In this document: piece by piece, positions 1-9,825 of the stretch
Position numbering within the stretch: the first letter of the stretch is position 1
How the letters are laid out: each line of letters starts with the position of its first letter
Assembly (NCBI RefSeq): GCF_002929745.1
Contig: NZ_PJIQ01000006.1
Location: forward strand, 101,875-165,874
DNA length: 64,000 nt
Reading direction: 5' to 3'
Origin: Arthrobacter sp. B1805
Lineage (GTDB): Bacteria; Actinomycetota; Actinomycetes; Actinomycetales; Micrococcaceae
Made by a program: the position numbers and the translations under genes
Notes under the pieces: model-generated
What the model was told of the DNA's origin: nothing
What the model saw: the letters and a program-made list of their open reading frames with translations, nothing else
The model's database searches: none

Positions 1-2022
1 GCGCGCACCGACGCCGAAGCGCAGCGCCATCTCGCTCAGGCCGGCCGCGAGGCCGCCCTCGGAGAGGTCGTGGGCGGCGTCGATCATGCCGTCCCGCGAG
101 CAGTTCACCAGGATCGCCGCGAGGGTCTTCTCCGCGGCGAGGTCCAGTGCGGGAGGCTGTCCACCGAGGTGGCCGCGCAGGTTGGCCCACTCCGAGCCTT
201 CCAGCTCGTTCGCCGTCGTGCCCAGCAGGTAGACGGCCTGGCCGTCTTCACGCCAGCCCGACGGCGTGCGGCGCGCGACGTCGTCGAACACGCCGAGGAC
301 GCCGACCACCGGAGTCGGGTGGATGGCGACGCCGCCGGTCTGGTTGTACAGCGAGACGTTCCCTCCGGTCACGGGAACGCCGAGCTCCTGGCAGGCATCG
401 GCGAGGCCACGCACGCTCTCGGCGAACTGCCACATCACCTCGGGGTCCTCCGGGGACCCGAAGTTCAGGCAGTCGGTGACGGCGAGCGGCTCGGCCCCCG
501 ACGTCGCGACGTTGCGGTACGCCTCGGCGAGGGCCAGGCGCGCTCCCTCGTAGGGGTTGAGGTAGGAGTAGCGGCCGTTGGCGTCCGTCGAGATGGCGAC
601 ACCGAGGCCGGTCTCCTCGTCGACGCGGATCACTCCGGCGTCGTCCGGCATGGCGAGGGCCGTGTTGCCCTGCACGTAGCGGTCGTACTGGTCCGTGACC
701 CAGTTCTTCGCGCACATGTTGGGCGAGGCCATGAGTTCGAGCACGGCTTCGCGAAGGTCCGCGGGCCGCTCGTGCGCGAAGGTGTCGGCCTGCACGCCGT
801 CGAGCCACTCCGGGCGGTGGTAGGGACGCTCGTAGACGGGGCCCTCGTGGGCGACGGTGCGCGGATCGACGTCGACGATCTTCTCGCCGTCCCACTCGAT
901 GATGAGGCGCCCGGTGTCGGTGACCTCACCCAGCCAGGAGTACTCCACGGCCCACTTGTCCATGATCGCCTCGAACGCGGAGACATTCTCGGGCGTCACG
1001 ACCGCCATCATGCGCTCCTGCGACTCCGACATGAGGATCTCGCCGGGGGTGAGGGACGGGTCGCGCAGCAGGACGTTGGTCAGTTCCACGTGCATGCCGC
1101 CATCGCCGTTGGATGCGAGTTCCGACGTCGCACAGGAGATCCCGGCGGCGCCGAGGTCCTGGATCCCCTCGACCACGGAGGCCTTGAACAGCTCGAGGCA
1201 GCACTCGATCAGCACCTTCTCGGCGAAAGGATCGCCGACCTGGACGGCGGGGCGCTTGGAGGGCTTGGCGTCGTCGAAGGACTCGGAGGCCAGTACCGAG
1301 GCGCCACCGATGCCGTCGCCACCCGTACGGGCGCCGAAGAGGACCACCTTGTTGCCCGCGCCGGACGCGTTGGCAAGGCGGATGTCCTCGTGGCGCAGGA
1401 CGCCGACCGCGAGCGCGTTGACCAGCGGATTGCCCTGGTAGACGGAGTCGAAGACCACCTCGCCGCCGATGTTCGGCAGGCCGAGGGAGTTGCCGTAGCC
1501 GCCGATGCCCGCGACGATGCCGTGCACGAGTCGCGCTGTGTCCGGATGGTCGATCGCGCCGAAGCGCAGGGGATCCATGACGGCGACAGGGCGTGCGCCC
1601 ATCGAGATGATGTCGCGGACGATGCCGCCGACGCCGGTGGCCGCACCCTGGTAGGGCTCCACGAAGGATGGGTGGTTGTGGCTCTCCACCTTGAAGGTCA
1701 CGGCCCAGCCGTCACCGATGTCGACGACGCCGGCATTCTCGCCGATGCCTACGAGGAGGTGCTCCTTCATGGCGTCGGTGACCTTCTCGCCGAACTGGCG
1801 CAGGTGCACCTTGGAGGACTTGTAGGAGCAGTGCTCGCTCCACATCACCGAGTACATGGCGAGTTCGGCGCCGGTGGGGCGGCGGCCGAGGATCTCCTCG
1901 ACGCGCTGGAACTCGTTCTCCTTGAGGCCGAGTTCGGCCCAGGGGAGCGCCTGGCCGGGCGTGGCCTCAGCGTTCGCGACCGTGTCGATATTGAACTTCT
2001 TGGACGTTGTCTCCGCAGTCAC
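1..2022 (-). CDS. purL: PurL, phosphoribosylformylglycinamidine synthase large subunit (partial, C-terminus outside window)
   Basis: This gene catalyses the ATP-dependent FGAR to FGAM step of purine synthesis with PurS and PurQ. The GTG start at 2022 lies directly before the purQ stop (2023-2025) with no spacer. The translation opens [10 protein letters not shown] and carries family motifs such as [12 protein letters not shown] (about residues 59-70), [14 protein letters not shown] ([10 protein letters not shown]) and [12 protein letters not shown]. 674 codons are present; small-type PurL proteins are about 740-770 residues, so some 70-100 residues lie beyond base 1. It is the third gene of purS-purQ-purL. 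No frameshift is seen. Confidence 0.97.
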   Translation of the reverse strand, partial: MTAETTSKKFNIDTVANAEATPGQALPWAELGLKENEFQRVEEILGRRPTGAELAMYSVMWSEHCSYKSSKVHLRQFGEKVTDAMKEHLLVGIGENAGVVDIGDGWAVTFKVESHNHPSFVEPYQGAATGVGGIVRDIISMGARPVAVMDPLRFGAIDHPDTARLVHGIVAGIGGYGNSLGLPNIGGEVVFDSVYQGNPLVNALAVGVLRHEDIRLANASGAGNKVVLFGARTGGDGIGGASVLASESFDDAKPSKRPAVQVGDPFAEKVLIECCLELFKASVVEGIQDLGAAGISCATSELASNGDGGMHVELTNVLLRDPSLTPGEILMSESQERMMAVVTPENVSAFEAIMDKWAVEYSWLGEVTDTGRLIIEWDGEKIVDVDPRTVAHEGPVYERPYHRPEWLDGVQADTFAHERPADLREAVLELMASPNMCAKNWVTDQYDRYVQGNTALAMPDDAGVIRVDEETGLGVAISTDANGRYSYLNPYEGARLALAEAYRNVATSGAEPLAVTDCLNFGSPEDPEVMWQFAESVRGLADACQELGVPVTGGNVSLYNQTGGVAIHPTPVVGVLGVFDDVARRTPSGWREDGQAVYLLGTTANELEGSEWANLRGHLGGQPPALDLAAEKTLAAILVNCSRDGMIDAAHDLSEGGLAAGLSEMALRFGVGAR

Positions 2023-2820
2023 TTAGCCCACCAGCTTCTTGAGTACCGACGTGAAGATGCCGAGTCCGTCCGTGCCACCGCGGACCTCTACCTCGCCGCG
2101 CGCCGAGGAATCAGGGCCGAAGCCGGCCTCCACCGCGTGCTCGGGGTGCGGCATGAGCCCGACGACGTTGCCTGCCGCGTTCGAGATGCCGGCGATGTCG
2201 CGGCGCGACCCGTTGGGATTGCCGTCGACGTACCGGAAGACCACGCGGCCCTCGCCCTCGAGTTCGTCGAGCGTGCGGTTGTCGGCCACGAACTGGCCGT
2301 CCTGGTTCTTGAGCGGGATGACGAGCTCCTCGCCGTCCGCGTACTCGGAGGTCCAGAAAGTGCCGTTGTTCTCGACGCGCAGGCGCTGGTCACGGCAGAT
2401 GAAGTGGAGGTGGTTGTTCTTGATCATCGAGCCGGGCAGCAGGTGCGCCTCGGTGAGGACCTGGAACCCGTTGCAGATACCGAGGACGGGCAGGGCGTCC
2501 GCGCCACCGGAGGCCGCTGCGGTGATCTGCTCCATGAGCGGGGCGAAGCGTGAGATGGCACCGGCTCGGAGGTAGTCGCCGTAGGAGAAGCCGCCGGGAA
2601 TGATCACGGCGTCGACGTCCTGCAGGCTGTGGTCGCCGTGCCACAGGTGGACTGCGGACCCGCCGGCGAGGCGGACGGCGCGGACGGCATCGCGATCGTC
2701 GAGCGAGCCGGGGAATGTGACGACGCCGACCTTCACGCCGTTCAGGGGGCTGTCCTCGTTGTTCGAGGCCAAGGGCTGCGGGCCGCCGATGAGGGGCGTT
2801 TCGATGTTCGAGGTGGTCAC
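2023..2820 (-). CDS. purQ: PurQ, FGAM synthase glutaminase subunit
   Basis: PurQ is a class I glutamine amidotransferase that supplies ammonia to PurL. The nucleophile is in GICNGFQ (Cys116) and the His/Glu pair is in MPHPEHA (His225, Glu227). The GTG start overlaps the purS TGA by four bases (GTGA), the usual translational-coupling arrangement. The protein has 265 residues, about 30 longer than typical PurQ: the extra stretch is N-terminal, before VGVVTFPGSLDDRD. A GTG at codon 29 could be an alternative start but has no well-placed ribosome site, so I keep the coupled start. Confidence 0.96.
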   Translation of the reverse strand: MTTSNIETPLIGGPQPLASNNEDSPLNGVKVGVVTFPGSLDDRDAVRAVRLAGGSAVHLWHGDHSLQDVDAVIIPGGFSYGDYLRAGAISRFAPLMEQITAAASGGADALPVLGICNGFQVLTEAHLLPGSMIKNNHLHFICRDQRLRVENNGTFWTSEYADGEELVIPLKNQDGQFVADNRTLDELEGEGRVVFRYVDGNPNGSRRDIAGISNAAGNVVGLMPHPEHAVEAGFGPDSSARGEVEVRGGTDGLGIFTSVLKKLVG

Positions 2821-3077
2821 TGGGCGTCCTCCTCGAGAACCTCCACGCGCGTGACGTCCTCGATGACCGGGTTGGACAGCAGCGTGGTGGCGGCGTGGCG
2901 GGCCTGTTCGAGCACCTCGTCGGTGACGACGCCGTCCACCGTCAGTTCGAACCGCTTGCCCTGCCGGACACTGGCGAAACCGGTGAGACCGATCCGGGGG
3001 AGGGCTCCGGCGATCGCCTTACCCTGCGGGTCGAGGATCTCGGGCTTGGGCATGACGTCGACAACAATCCGGGGCAT
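2817..3077 (-). CDS. purS: PurS, FGAM synthase small subunit
   Basis: This is an 86-residue PurS that bridges PurL and PurQ in the FGAM synthase complex. It begins MPRIVVDVMPKPEILDPQG, the standard family N-terminus, and contains the GKRFELTVDG segment. The ATG at 3077 is preceded by AGGAG at a normal distance. An upstream in-frame ATG would add nine residues not found in the family. It is the first gene of the purS-purQ-purL operon. I see no convincing promoter or purine riboswitch in the 170 bases upstream. Confidence 0.96.
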   Translation of the reverse strand: MPRIVVDVMPKPEILDPQGKAIAGALPRIGLTGFASVRQGKRFELTVDGVVTDEVLEQARHAATTLLSNPVIEDVTRVEVLEEDAQ

Positions 3078-3251
3078 CCGGCAACTCCTGTGCGTGAGCG
3101 GCAAGTGCTGGGCATTCCAGCATTAAATGCAGTAGCCCGGGAGTGCCGTCTCACGCCGCATCTGGGTTGACACTGGCGCTCCGCGAGCTTGCCCTTCAAG
3201 TCTACCGGGGATTACCGGCAGCTTCGTCCGGCGCTGACGGCCCTTCGAGTC

Positions 3252-3860
3252 CTACTGGCCGCCCGGCGAGCCCAGGATGTCCCGCACCTTGTCCCACCGG
3301 GAGATCTCGCAGCCATCGGTGAGCGCGAAGGAGGCGAGGACCGATGTGCCGTCGAGCTCCCCCGTGATGCTGGCGGTCTGCGGGCCACCGTATTGCTGGG
3401 TGCAGATCGCGTCCTTGGAAGGGCGCGCCGTGAAGAACTTCGTGCCGAGCCGGGCGAGCGCGGCGCAGGCGGCCTCCGCATTCGGAAGGGTCGACGCCGG
3501 TCCTGGTGCGCCGTCGACGCACTCGAGGACGTACTGCACGGGCTCAGCGGTCGAATCCTGGCTGATCGAGATGGTCAGCATGGCGGTGGTACCGGAGGCA
3601 GCCGGCGGCACCTCCGCCGTCGGCGACGGCTCCGTGGACGCCGTCGGAGACACCCTCGGCGTGCCTTCCGCCCTCGGGAGCGGGGTGGTCGAAGGCTCGG
3701 GGGCTGAGGACTGCACGGCGGTCTCCTGGTCGATCGGTTCGGCTGCCGGACCGCCCTGGGCGCATGCCGACAGGACGAGTGACAGGGCGGCGAGCGGAAG
3801 CAGGAACCGGGCCATCGCGGGCCCTCGCCGGGCCGGCGACAGCGGTTCGCTGATGGTCAT
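3252..3860 (-). CDS. Lipoprotein with subtilisin-inhibitor-like (SSI) domain
   Basis: A predicted 202-residue lipoprotein. The N-terminal hydrophobic stretch ends in the lipobox LSAC (Cys33), followed by a Ser/Thr/Pro-rich linker (about 40-90). The C-terminal domain has the four-cysteine pattern of Streptomyces subtilisin inhibitor (SSI): VLECV, EAACAAL, AICTQQY and TDGCEIS. Aligning AICTQQY to the SSI loop MCPMVYD would place Gln at the P1 site; that alignment is mine and unverified. A secreted subtilase lies about 1.2 kb away on the other strand. The start at 3860 is chosen for its AAGGGGG ribosome site. The domain call rests on pattern only. Confidence 0.75.
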   Translation of the reverse strand: MTISEPLSPARRGPAMARFLLPLAALSLVLSACAQGGPAAEPIDQETAVQSSAPEPSTTPLPRAEGTPRVSPTASTEPSPTAEVPPAASGTTAMLTISISQDSTAEPVQYVLECVDGAPGPASTLPNAEAACAALARLGTKFFTARPSKDAICTQQYGGPQTASITGELDGTSVLASFALTDGCEISRWDKVRDILGSPGGQ

Positions 3861-3957
3861 GGTGGTCCCCCTTCGAGTGGCTCCCCAGCCTAACCGCTGG
3901 TGGAAGTTCAACGAAGGAGGACGGCGGAGCGTCCCGCAGGAAGGCGCCGCGCCGTCG

Positions 3958-4842
3958 TCACGGTGTTCCGAGTGCCCGCTCGATGTGCTCGAGGAGCCGT
4001 ACCCGGAGTACCTGCGACTCCTCGGCGAAACCGCGCTGGAGGCGGACGTACTCCGCCTTGCCCTCACTCGACTCGATCGCGATCGGCGTGTAACCCCAGC
4101 CGGACAGGTCGTAGGGGGAGGCCCGCATGTCCATGGTCCGGATGCGCCAGGACAACTCGAAGCAGTCCATGACGATCTCGCTCGGCAGCAGGGGAGTGAG
4201 CTTGTAGGCCCACTTGTACAGGTCCATGTTGGCGTGCAGGCACCCCGGCTGCTCGAGGTCCCGCTGTGTCTCCCGCGTCGGTGCGTGCTCGTTGAGGGGC
4301 ACGGCCTGCGGAGTGTAGAAGCGGAAGGCGTCGAAGTGTGTGCAGCGGATGCGGGAGGCCTCGACGACGTCGTCCGTTCCGGCTGCGCCCAGGCGCAGCT
4401 CGAGGTACTCGTGACGCACGCCGTTGACCGCGGACCGGTAGGCCATCGCCCACTCGTGGAGGCCGAAGCAGCCGAACTGCGCCGGTCGTGCGGCCGTCCG
4501 CGCGAGGATGATCCGCGCGAAATCGACCGACTCGTGGCGTTCCTCGGCGAAACGGCGGGCGTCCACGCGGACGCCGTCGTCGTGGGCTGCGTAGTACTTC
4601 CAATCGGAGCGGCCTGCCGCCGCCTGCCCCTGAAGCACCACGCCGGCCCCGGGGTGCCAGCGGAGGAGTTGTCCGGGCTTCTGGTTGTAGTAGGTGAAGA
4701 GGAAGTCCTCCACGGGATGCACTGCACCGCGGGACCGGCGGTCCAGGTAGGGCTGGGCGAAGCGCGCCACGCGTGTCCGGTGCTGCCGCTCGCGGTCCTG
4801 CCACTCCGTCTCGGGGAGGCTGGCCAGGAGAGGTGCATGCAT
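3958..4842 (-). CDS. Conserved protein often labelled 3-methyladenine DNA glycosylase
   Basis: The product has 294 residues with no signal peptide or membrane segment. Conserved blocks include HPVEDFLFTYYNQKP (about 44-58), RWHPGAGVVL and GCFGLHEWAMAYR. Actinobacterial homologues are commonly annotated as 3-methyladenine DNA glycosylase, but I see no helix-hairpin-helix or AlkA/MPG catalytic motif, so the enzymatic name should be treated as inherited annotation. The ATG at 4842 is the first start after a non-homologous low-quality stretch. It is upstream of the SSI lipoprotein on the same strand with a 97-base gap. Confidence 0.6.
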   Translation of the reverse strand: MHAPLLASLPETEWQDRERQHRTRVARFAQPYLDRRSRGAVHPVEDFLFTYYNQKPGQLLRWHPGAGVVLQGQAAAGRSDWKYYAAHDDGVRVDARRFAEERHESVDFARIILARTAARPAQFGCFGLHEWAMAYRSAVNGVRHEYLELRLGAAGTDDVVEASRIRCTHFDAFRFYTPQAVPLNEHAPTRETQRDLEQPGCLHANMDLYKWAYKLTPLLPSEIVMDCFELSWRIRTMDMRASPYDLSGWGYTPIAIESSEGKAEYVRLQRGFAEESQVLRVRLLEHIERALGTP

Positions 4843-5061
4843 CGTCCCATTATCACCCCGACCCCTTTTGGTAAATACTCGGTGCGAATTGTGAAGGGAG
4901 CGGCCGCGTCGGGCAGTTGGCAGAGTGTTGCCCCGGGTAAGTTTGTGCTCGCCGCGGCGTCTGTGAGCGTTCTCACAGGTGGGGGGTCCTATCCAGGAGA
5001 CCGCGGCATCGGGGGAACGGCCTTGGCCGGCCCGTACTTTCACGAGAGGCACTATCTTCCT

Positions 5062-8000
5062 ATGACACAACGGAGACATGCCGGGCAGGGGCGTAGCACC
5101 CTACGCGCCGCCGCGGCGATCGTTCTCGGTCTGCCGCTGCTGGTCACATCGACGGCCGTGGCACCCGCTGCCTTCGCAGCGCCCGGTCCCGCTTCGGTCG
5201 CACCCATCAAGGCGCCGACCAAGGAACTGGGCCCCGCTCAGTACCCGGACGGCAAGTACATCGTCGTACTGGCCGACAAGCCGCTGGCGACCTACGACGG
5301 CGGCGTCGACGGCATCGCGCCCACGAAGCCCGAAGTGGGGGAGAAGCTCGATGCGGACGCCGAGAACGTGCAGCAGTATTCGGAGTTCCTCGAGACGAAG
5401 CAGCAGGAGATCGCGGCCGAGGAGGACGTCGAGATCAAGCGGACCTACACGGCCGCGATCAACGGTTTCGCCGCCGACCTCAGCGCCGACCAGGCCGTCG
5501 AGCTCGCCAAGAGCGACGACGTCCTGCTCGTCTCGCCGGACGTCGAGAACGCCCCCGACTACTCGAGCATCGATTTCCTGGGGCTGAACGGCGGCAAGGG
5601 TGCCTGGAAGACACAGTTCGGCGGCGAGAAGAACGCCGGCAGAGGGACCGTCGTCGGGGTCATCGACACCGGCTATGCGCCGGACAACCCCTTCTTCGCA
5701 GGCAAGCCCGTCAAGCCGCTCAAGGGCAACGCGAAGCCGAAGGTGGGCGAGCCCTACCTCGATGCCGATGGCAGGATCGCCATGCTCAAGGCCGACGGCA
5801 GCACCTTCACGGGCGAGTGCCAGGTGGGCGAGGACTTCGACGGCTCCCTGTGCAACTCGAAGGTACTCTCTGCCCAGTACTTCGCCGATGCCTTCCTCGA
5901 GACGGTCCCGGAGGCCGACCGCGCACCGCACGAGGTCATCTCCCCCGTCGACATCGACAACCACGGCACACACACCGCGAGCACCGCAGCCGGCAACTCG
6001 GGCGTGACCCAGACCGTGGACGGCCGGAACTTCGGCGTCTCCTCCGGTGTTGCTCCCGAAGCGAAGATCTCCGTGTACAAGACGTGCTGGGAGGACAACG
6101 ATCCGCAGACGGGTGGCTGCTACTCGTCCGCAGCCGTCGATGCCATCAACAAGGCCATCCTCGACGGCGTCGACGTCCTCAACTACTCGATCTCGGGCAG
6201 CACGACGACGACGACCGATGCCGTGTCCCTCGCCTTCCTCTCGGCGACCTCCGCCGGAATCTTCGTTGCAGCCTCTGCGGGCAATTCCGGACCCACGCCC
6301 AGCACCGTGAACCACGGCGGCCCCTGGATGACGACGGTGGCCGCAAGCACCTTCAGCTACGAGCTGCAGGGCACGGCTGAATTCTCCGACGGCACCAAGT
6401 ACCGCGGCGCGTCGATCATGCGCGCCGGCGTCGCAGCCAGCCCGGTCGTACTCGCCGTGGACGCTGCTGCTGCCAGTGCCGCGAGCCCCAACCTCTGCGG
6501 TCCCGGCACCCTGGATCCCGCGAAGGTCACCGGCAAGATCGTGGTGTGCGACCGCGGCGTCATCGACCGTACGGCCAAGAGTGCCGAGGTCGCCCGCGGC
6601 GGAGGGGTCGGCATGATCCTCGTGAACCTCAACGACTCCTCGTCGGACCCCGACCAGCACGCCGTTCCCACGGTGCACGTCAATGCGCCCGAGGCCCTCG
6701 AGCTCAAGGCCAAGGTCGCGGCCAACCCGTCACTCACCGTCGCCCTCAAGGCCACCGACACCACCGGCAAGCCGCTGCCTCCTGCCCCGCAGGTCGCGGG
6801 CTTCTCCTCGCGCGGCCCCCTGCTCGCCACCGACTCCGATCTGCTCAAGCCGGACATCACCGCTCCCGGTGTCGCCGTCCTCGCGGGCGTCTCCACGGTG
6901 GGCTCGAACGGCGCGCAGTTCGGCTTCCTCTCCGGCACGTCCATGGCGTCACCGCACGTCGCGGGCCTCGGAGCACTCGTGCTCGGCAAGAACCCCCTGT
7001 GGTCGCCGGCTACGGTCAAATCCGCGATGATGACCACCGCCTACCCGCTGAAGACGGCGAGCGGCGGCGTCGAGACGGACGTCCTCGCCGTGGGCGCGGG
7101 CCACATCAACCCGGCCACGGTCCTCAGCCCCGGACTCGTCTACGACCAGAACGAGGACGACTACCTGCGATTCATCGAGGGCACGGGCGTCGAGCTCGGC
7201 ATCCCGGGCATCGAACCCGTGGCAGCGAAGGACACCAACGTCCCGTCCTTCGCCCTCGGGAACCTGACCGGACGCACGGAGGTCACCCGCACGGTGACCG
7301 CCATGACGCCGGGCCTGTACCGCGCGACCGCGAACGTGCCCGGAGTGAAGGTGACGGTCACGCCGTCGATCCTCAACTTCAGTGCCGCGGGCGAGAACCG
7401 CACCTTCAAGGTCTCGTTCGAGAACCAGAGCGCGCCCTTCGGCTCGTTCGCTTCCGGCTCGCTGACCTGGTCCGGCCAGGGCAAGAACGTCACCTCGCCG
7501 GTGGCCGTCCGTCCGCAGGCCGTGAATGCCCCGGCGGAGGTCGCCTTCAACTCGGCCGGTCCTGACGGCAGCGGTAGCTTCGACGTCACCTCGGGTACCA
7601 ACACCCCGATCCAGATGACGCTCGAAGGCCTGTCCAAGGCCGATACCTCGGCACTGAGCCTGATACCCGGCAAATTGGTCAACGGTAACGACGCCTCGAA
7701 CGCCGTCAAGGACGTCACCGTCCCCGAAGGCGCGCCGGTCGCGAAGTTCTCCGTCCTCTCAGACGACCCGGACGCCGACTTCGACATGTTCATCATCACT
7801 CCGGCCGGCACCGTCACCGAGGTGGCTACCGCCGACGCGAGTGAGACGATCACGATCGAGGACCCCCAGCCAGGCGCGTACCGCATCATCGCCAACCTCT
7901 ATGGAAGCCCTGAAAACAGGCCGACGACGGGATCCATCGACGCCGTCATCCTTGGCGGCAACGAGAACAACGCGACGCTGGCCCCGAACCCGTTGACCCT

Positions 8001-8220
8001 GGCCAACGGCAGCACGGGCACGGTCACCCTCAGCTGGACCGGGCTCACCCCGGGCTCCTACGTCGGCCGCGTGTCCTACGCAGGATCCTCGACCGTGACC
8101 TACGTGAGCGTCGTCGTCGACGGGGAGGGCGAAGCCACGGCCCAGCTTCCTGCCACCGACCCGACGGACAAGCTGATGGCCGATCCGCGCGAATCGACCA
8201 CGCCGACCGGTAATCAGTAG
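5062..8220 (+). CDS. Secreted subtilisin-like serine protease (S8, with I9 propeptide and PA insert)
   Basis: This is a 1052-residue secreted protease. The signal peptide is about residues 1-36, ending near AAFAAPG. An I9-type propeptide (KYIVVLADKPLATY, about 57-150) follows. The catalytic triad is Asp202 (GVIDTGY), His301 (NHGTHTAS) and Ser627 (GTSMASPHVAG). A protease-associated domain is inserted between His and Ser (NLCGPGTLDPAKVTGKIVV region). After the catalytic domain come a fibronectin-III-like segment and a terminal PPC-like beta domain (DPDADFDMFIITPAG). The ATG at 5062 has GAGAGG upstream; longer in-frame extensions are antisense shadow. Transcription ends at the hairpin at 8239-8275. 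Confidence 0.95.
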   Translation: MTQRRHAGQGRSTLRAAAAIVLGLPLLVTSTAVAPAAFAAPGPASVAPIKAPTKELGPAQYPDGKYIVVLADKPLATYDGGVDGIAPTKPEVGEKLDADAENVQQYSEFLETKQQEIAAEEDVEIKRTYTAAINGFAADLSADQAVELAKSDDVLLVSPDVENAPDYSSIDFLGLNGGKGAWKTQFGGEKNAGRGTVVGVIDTGYAPDNPFFAGKPVKPLKGNAKPKVGEPYLDADGRIAMLKADGSTFTGECQVGEDFDGSLCNSKVLSAQYFADAFLETVPEADRAPHEVISPVDIDNHGTHTASTAAGNSGVTQTVDGRNFGVSSGVAPEAKISVYKTCWEDNDPQTGGCYSSAAVDAINKAILDGVDVLNYSISGSTTTTTDAVSLAFLSATSAGIFVAASAGNSGPTPSTVNHGGPWMTTVAASTFSYELQGTAEFSDGTKYRGASIMRAGVAASPVVLAVDAAAASAASPNLCGPGTLDPAKVTGKIVVCDRGVIDRTAKSAEVARGGGVGMILVNLNDSSSDPDQHAVPTVHVNAPEALELKAKVAANPSLTVALKATDTTGKPLPPAPQVAGFSSRGPLLATDSDLLKPDITAPGVAVLAGVSTVGSNGAQFGFLSGTSMASPHVAGLGALVLGKNPLWSPATVKSAMMTTAYPLKTASGGVETDVLAVGAGHINPATVLSPGLVYDQNEDDYLRFIEGTGVELGIPGIEPVAAKDTNVPSFALGNLTGRTEVTRTVTAMTPGLYRATANVPGVKVTVTPSILNFSAAGENRTFKVSFENQSAPFGSFASGSLTWSGQGKNVTSPVAVRPQAVNAPAEVAFNSAGPDGSGSFDVTSGTNTPIQMTLEGLSKADTSALSLIPGKLVNGNDASNAVKDVTVPEGAPVAKFSVLSDDPDADFDMFIITPAGTVTEVATADASETITIEDPQPGAYRIIANLYGSPENRPTTGSIDAVILGGNENNATLAPNPLTLANGSTGTVTLSWTGLTPGSYVGRVSYAGSSTVTYVSVVVDGEGEATAQLPATDPTDKLMADPRESTTPTGNQ

Positions 8221-8238
8221 CACTCGGACTACACATAC

Positions 8239-8275
8239 GAGAAGGCCGGTGGATCATCGATCCACCGGCCTTCTC
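8239..8275. terminator. Bidirectional hairpin terminator between subtilase and lysC
   Basis: Two perfect 17-base arms (GAGAAGGCCGGTGGATC and its complement) flank a 3-base loop (8256-8258). The hairpin sits 18 bases after the subtilase stop and 30 bases from the lysC stop, so it can serve both converging genes. No strong T-run follows, as is common in actinobacteria. Confidence 0.85.
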
Positions 8276-8305
8276 GCCGTCCTGGGCGTCTTCGGCGCTG
8301 ACGCG

Positions 8306-8824
8306 CTAGCGGCCCGTGCCTGCGTAGACCGTCGCGGTGGTGTCGCCGTCGAGCTCGAACGCGGCGTGCACCGCACGCACCGCGGTGTCGAGCAGATCCG
8401 CTCCTGTCACCACGGAGATGCGGATCTCCGACGTCGAGATCATGTCGATGTTCACCCCGGCGTCGGACAGGGCACGGAAGAAGCGGTAGGAGACACCGGG
8501 GTTCGAGCGCATGCCGGCACCGATGAGCGAGAGCTTGCCGATCTTCTCGTTGTACTCGACCGCCTCGAAGCCCACGCGATCCTGCGCCTCGCGGAGCGCG
8601 GAGAGCGCCTCGGCGCCGTCCACGATCGGCAGGGTGAAGGAGATGTCCGTCCGGCCCGATCCGTGCGTCGAGACGTTCTGGACGATCATGTCGATGTTCG
8701 TGTTGGCACCCGCGACGATGCCGAAGATCTCCGCCGCCTTGCCGGGGATGTCCGGCACGCCGACGACGGTGACCTTCGCTTCCGAACGGTCGTGCGCGAC
8801 GCCGGAGATGATGGGCTGTTCCAA
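8306..8824 (-). other. Possible internal start giving an aspartokinase beta subunit
   Basis: An in-frame TTG at 8824 follows AGGGAG by five bases. Starting here gives 172 residues, (M)[14 protein letters not shown] onward, covering exactly the two ACT domains. Corynebacterium glutamicum and Bacillus aspartokinases are known to make a beta subunit from an internal start at the equivalent place, of about the same length. The start is inferred from position and spacing only. Confidence 0.45.
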
Positions 8825-9595
8825 GGGTTCTCCCTCTTGAATCTTGATCTGGTCATCGGGGCTGGGCAGTACCCAGGTGCCTTCGTTGTGGCTGAACGAG
8901 GAGCGGACGTGCAGGGGGACCCCGAAGCGGCGCGCGTACTCCACGCAGCGCAGGTGCAGGATCTTCGCCCCGGAGGCAGCCATCTCCAGCATCTCCTCGC
9001 TCGAGATGGTGTCGATCTTCTGGGCGGACGACACGACGCGCGGATCGGCGGTGTAGACGCCGTCGACATCCGTGTAGATCTCGCAGACGTCGGCATCGAG
9101 GGCGGCCGCGAGCGCGACGGCGGTGGTGTCGGAGCCTCCCCGGCCGAGCGTCGTGATGTCGTTGCTCTCGCGGCTCATGCCCTGGAACCCGGCGACGATC
9201 GCGATGTCGCCCTTCTCGATGGCAGTCCGGATGCGGTGCGGGGAGACGTCGATGATGCGGGCCTTGCCGTGGATGGCGTCCGTGATCATGCCCGCCTGGC
9301 TGCCGGTGAAGGACTGCGCCGACGCACCGATGCCATGGATCGCCATGGCGAGGAGGGCCATCGAGATGCGCTCGCCGGCGCTCAGGAGCATGTCCATCTC
9401 GCGGGCGTCCGAGGACGCCGGGCTCACCTGACCGGCGAGGTCGAGCAGCTCGTCCGTGCTGTCACCCATGGCGGAGACGACGACCACCACGTGGTGCCCG
9501 GCATCGTGCGTATCGACCACGCGACGCGCTACGCGCTTGATCCCCTCGGCGTCGGCAACCGACGACCCGCCGAATTTCTGGACTATGAGGCTCAT
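8306..9595 (-). CDS. lysC: Aspartokinase (alpha subunit)
   Basis: The enzyme phosphorylates aspartate, the first step to lysine, threonine and methionine. The 429-residue protein begins [18 protein letters not shown], with the kinase KFGGSS motif at 7-12. The amino-acid-kinase domain runs to about 250 and two ACT domains follow ([16 protein letters not shown] and [18 protein letters not shown]). Corynebacterial LysC has 421 residues. The start at 9595 is fixed by the conserved N-terminus; an upstream ATG adds 17 unrelated residues. Unlike many actinobacteria, no asd gene follows: the next gene converges. An internal start for a beta subunit is listed separately. Confidence 0.96.
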   Translation of the reverse strand: MSLIVQKFGGSSVADAEGIKRVARRVVDTHDAGHHVVVVVSAMGDSTDELLDLAGQVSPASSDAREMDMLLSAGERISMALLAMAIHGIGASAQSFTGSQAGMITDAIHGKARIIDVSPHRIRTAIEKGDIAIVAGFQGMSRESNDITTLGRGGSDTTAVALAAALDADVCEIYTDVDGVYTADPRVVSSAQKIDTISSEEMLEMAASGAKILHLRCVEYARRFGVPLHVRSSFSHNEGTWVLPSPDDQIKIQEGEPLEQPIISGVAHDRSEAKVTVVGVPDIPGKAAEIFGIVAGANTNIDMIVQNVSTHGSGRTDISFTLPIVDGAEALSALREAQDRVGFEAVEYNEKIGKLSLIGAGMRSNPGVSYRFFRALSDAGVNIDMISTSEIRISVVTGADLLDTAVRAVHAAFELDGDTTATVYAGTGR

Positions 9596-9707
9596 GCACT
9601 CGCTCACTGGTGAAGGTCGACGGCGACTGGTCCGCCGTGCTGTCAATGTCTTCGAAGGCGGCAGCGTCGGCGCCTGGGGGCGTGGACCGTGATCCTGCGC
9701 CCGTGCA

Positions 9708-9737
9708 AGTGTAGCGGCGGCGCAATCGGCCGCCCAA
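9708..9737 (-). promoter_or_regulatory. Candidate lysC promoter
   Basis: On the minus strand TTGGGC (9737-9732) and TACACT (9713-9708) are separated by 18 bases, a reasonable sigma-70-type pair. It would give a leader of about 105 bases before lysC. No lysine riboswitch is recognisable in that leader. Confidence 0.3.
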
Positions 9738-9813
9738 AGTCTGGGTCCAAATGAGAACGGAACCGGCGGGCGGTGTCGTCGGCCTCCTGCCGCCCGAACG
9801 GATCACCGTCGCA

Positions 9814-9819
9814 TACCCT
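9814..9819 (+). promoter_or_regulatory. -10 hexamer placing transcription at the ABC ATPase start codon (leaderless candidate)
   Basis: TACCCT ends exactly six bases before the ATG at 9826 and there is no ribosome-binding sequence in front of that ATG. This spacing is typical of leaderless mRNAs, which are common in actinobacteria. Confidence 0.45.
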
Positions 9820-9825
9820 CTTACC

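Noticed and set aside
70..2553. Very long open frame (827 codons) on the + strand
   Set aside because: It is antisense to purL and purQ, which have clear motifs. GC-rich codon structure opens long frames on the opposite strand; the translation is rich in His, Arg and Val and has no family features.
3277..5061. In-frame extension of the subtilase to 1647 residues
   Set aside because: The added part is the antisense of the SSI and glycosylase-like genes; the true start is fixed by the signal peptide and the GAGAGG site before 5062.
9596..9707. Lysine riboswitch in the lysC leader
   Set aside because: The 105-base leader is too short for a lysine riboswitch aptamer and none of its conserved blocks is visible.
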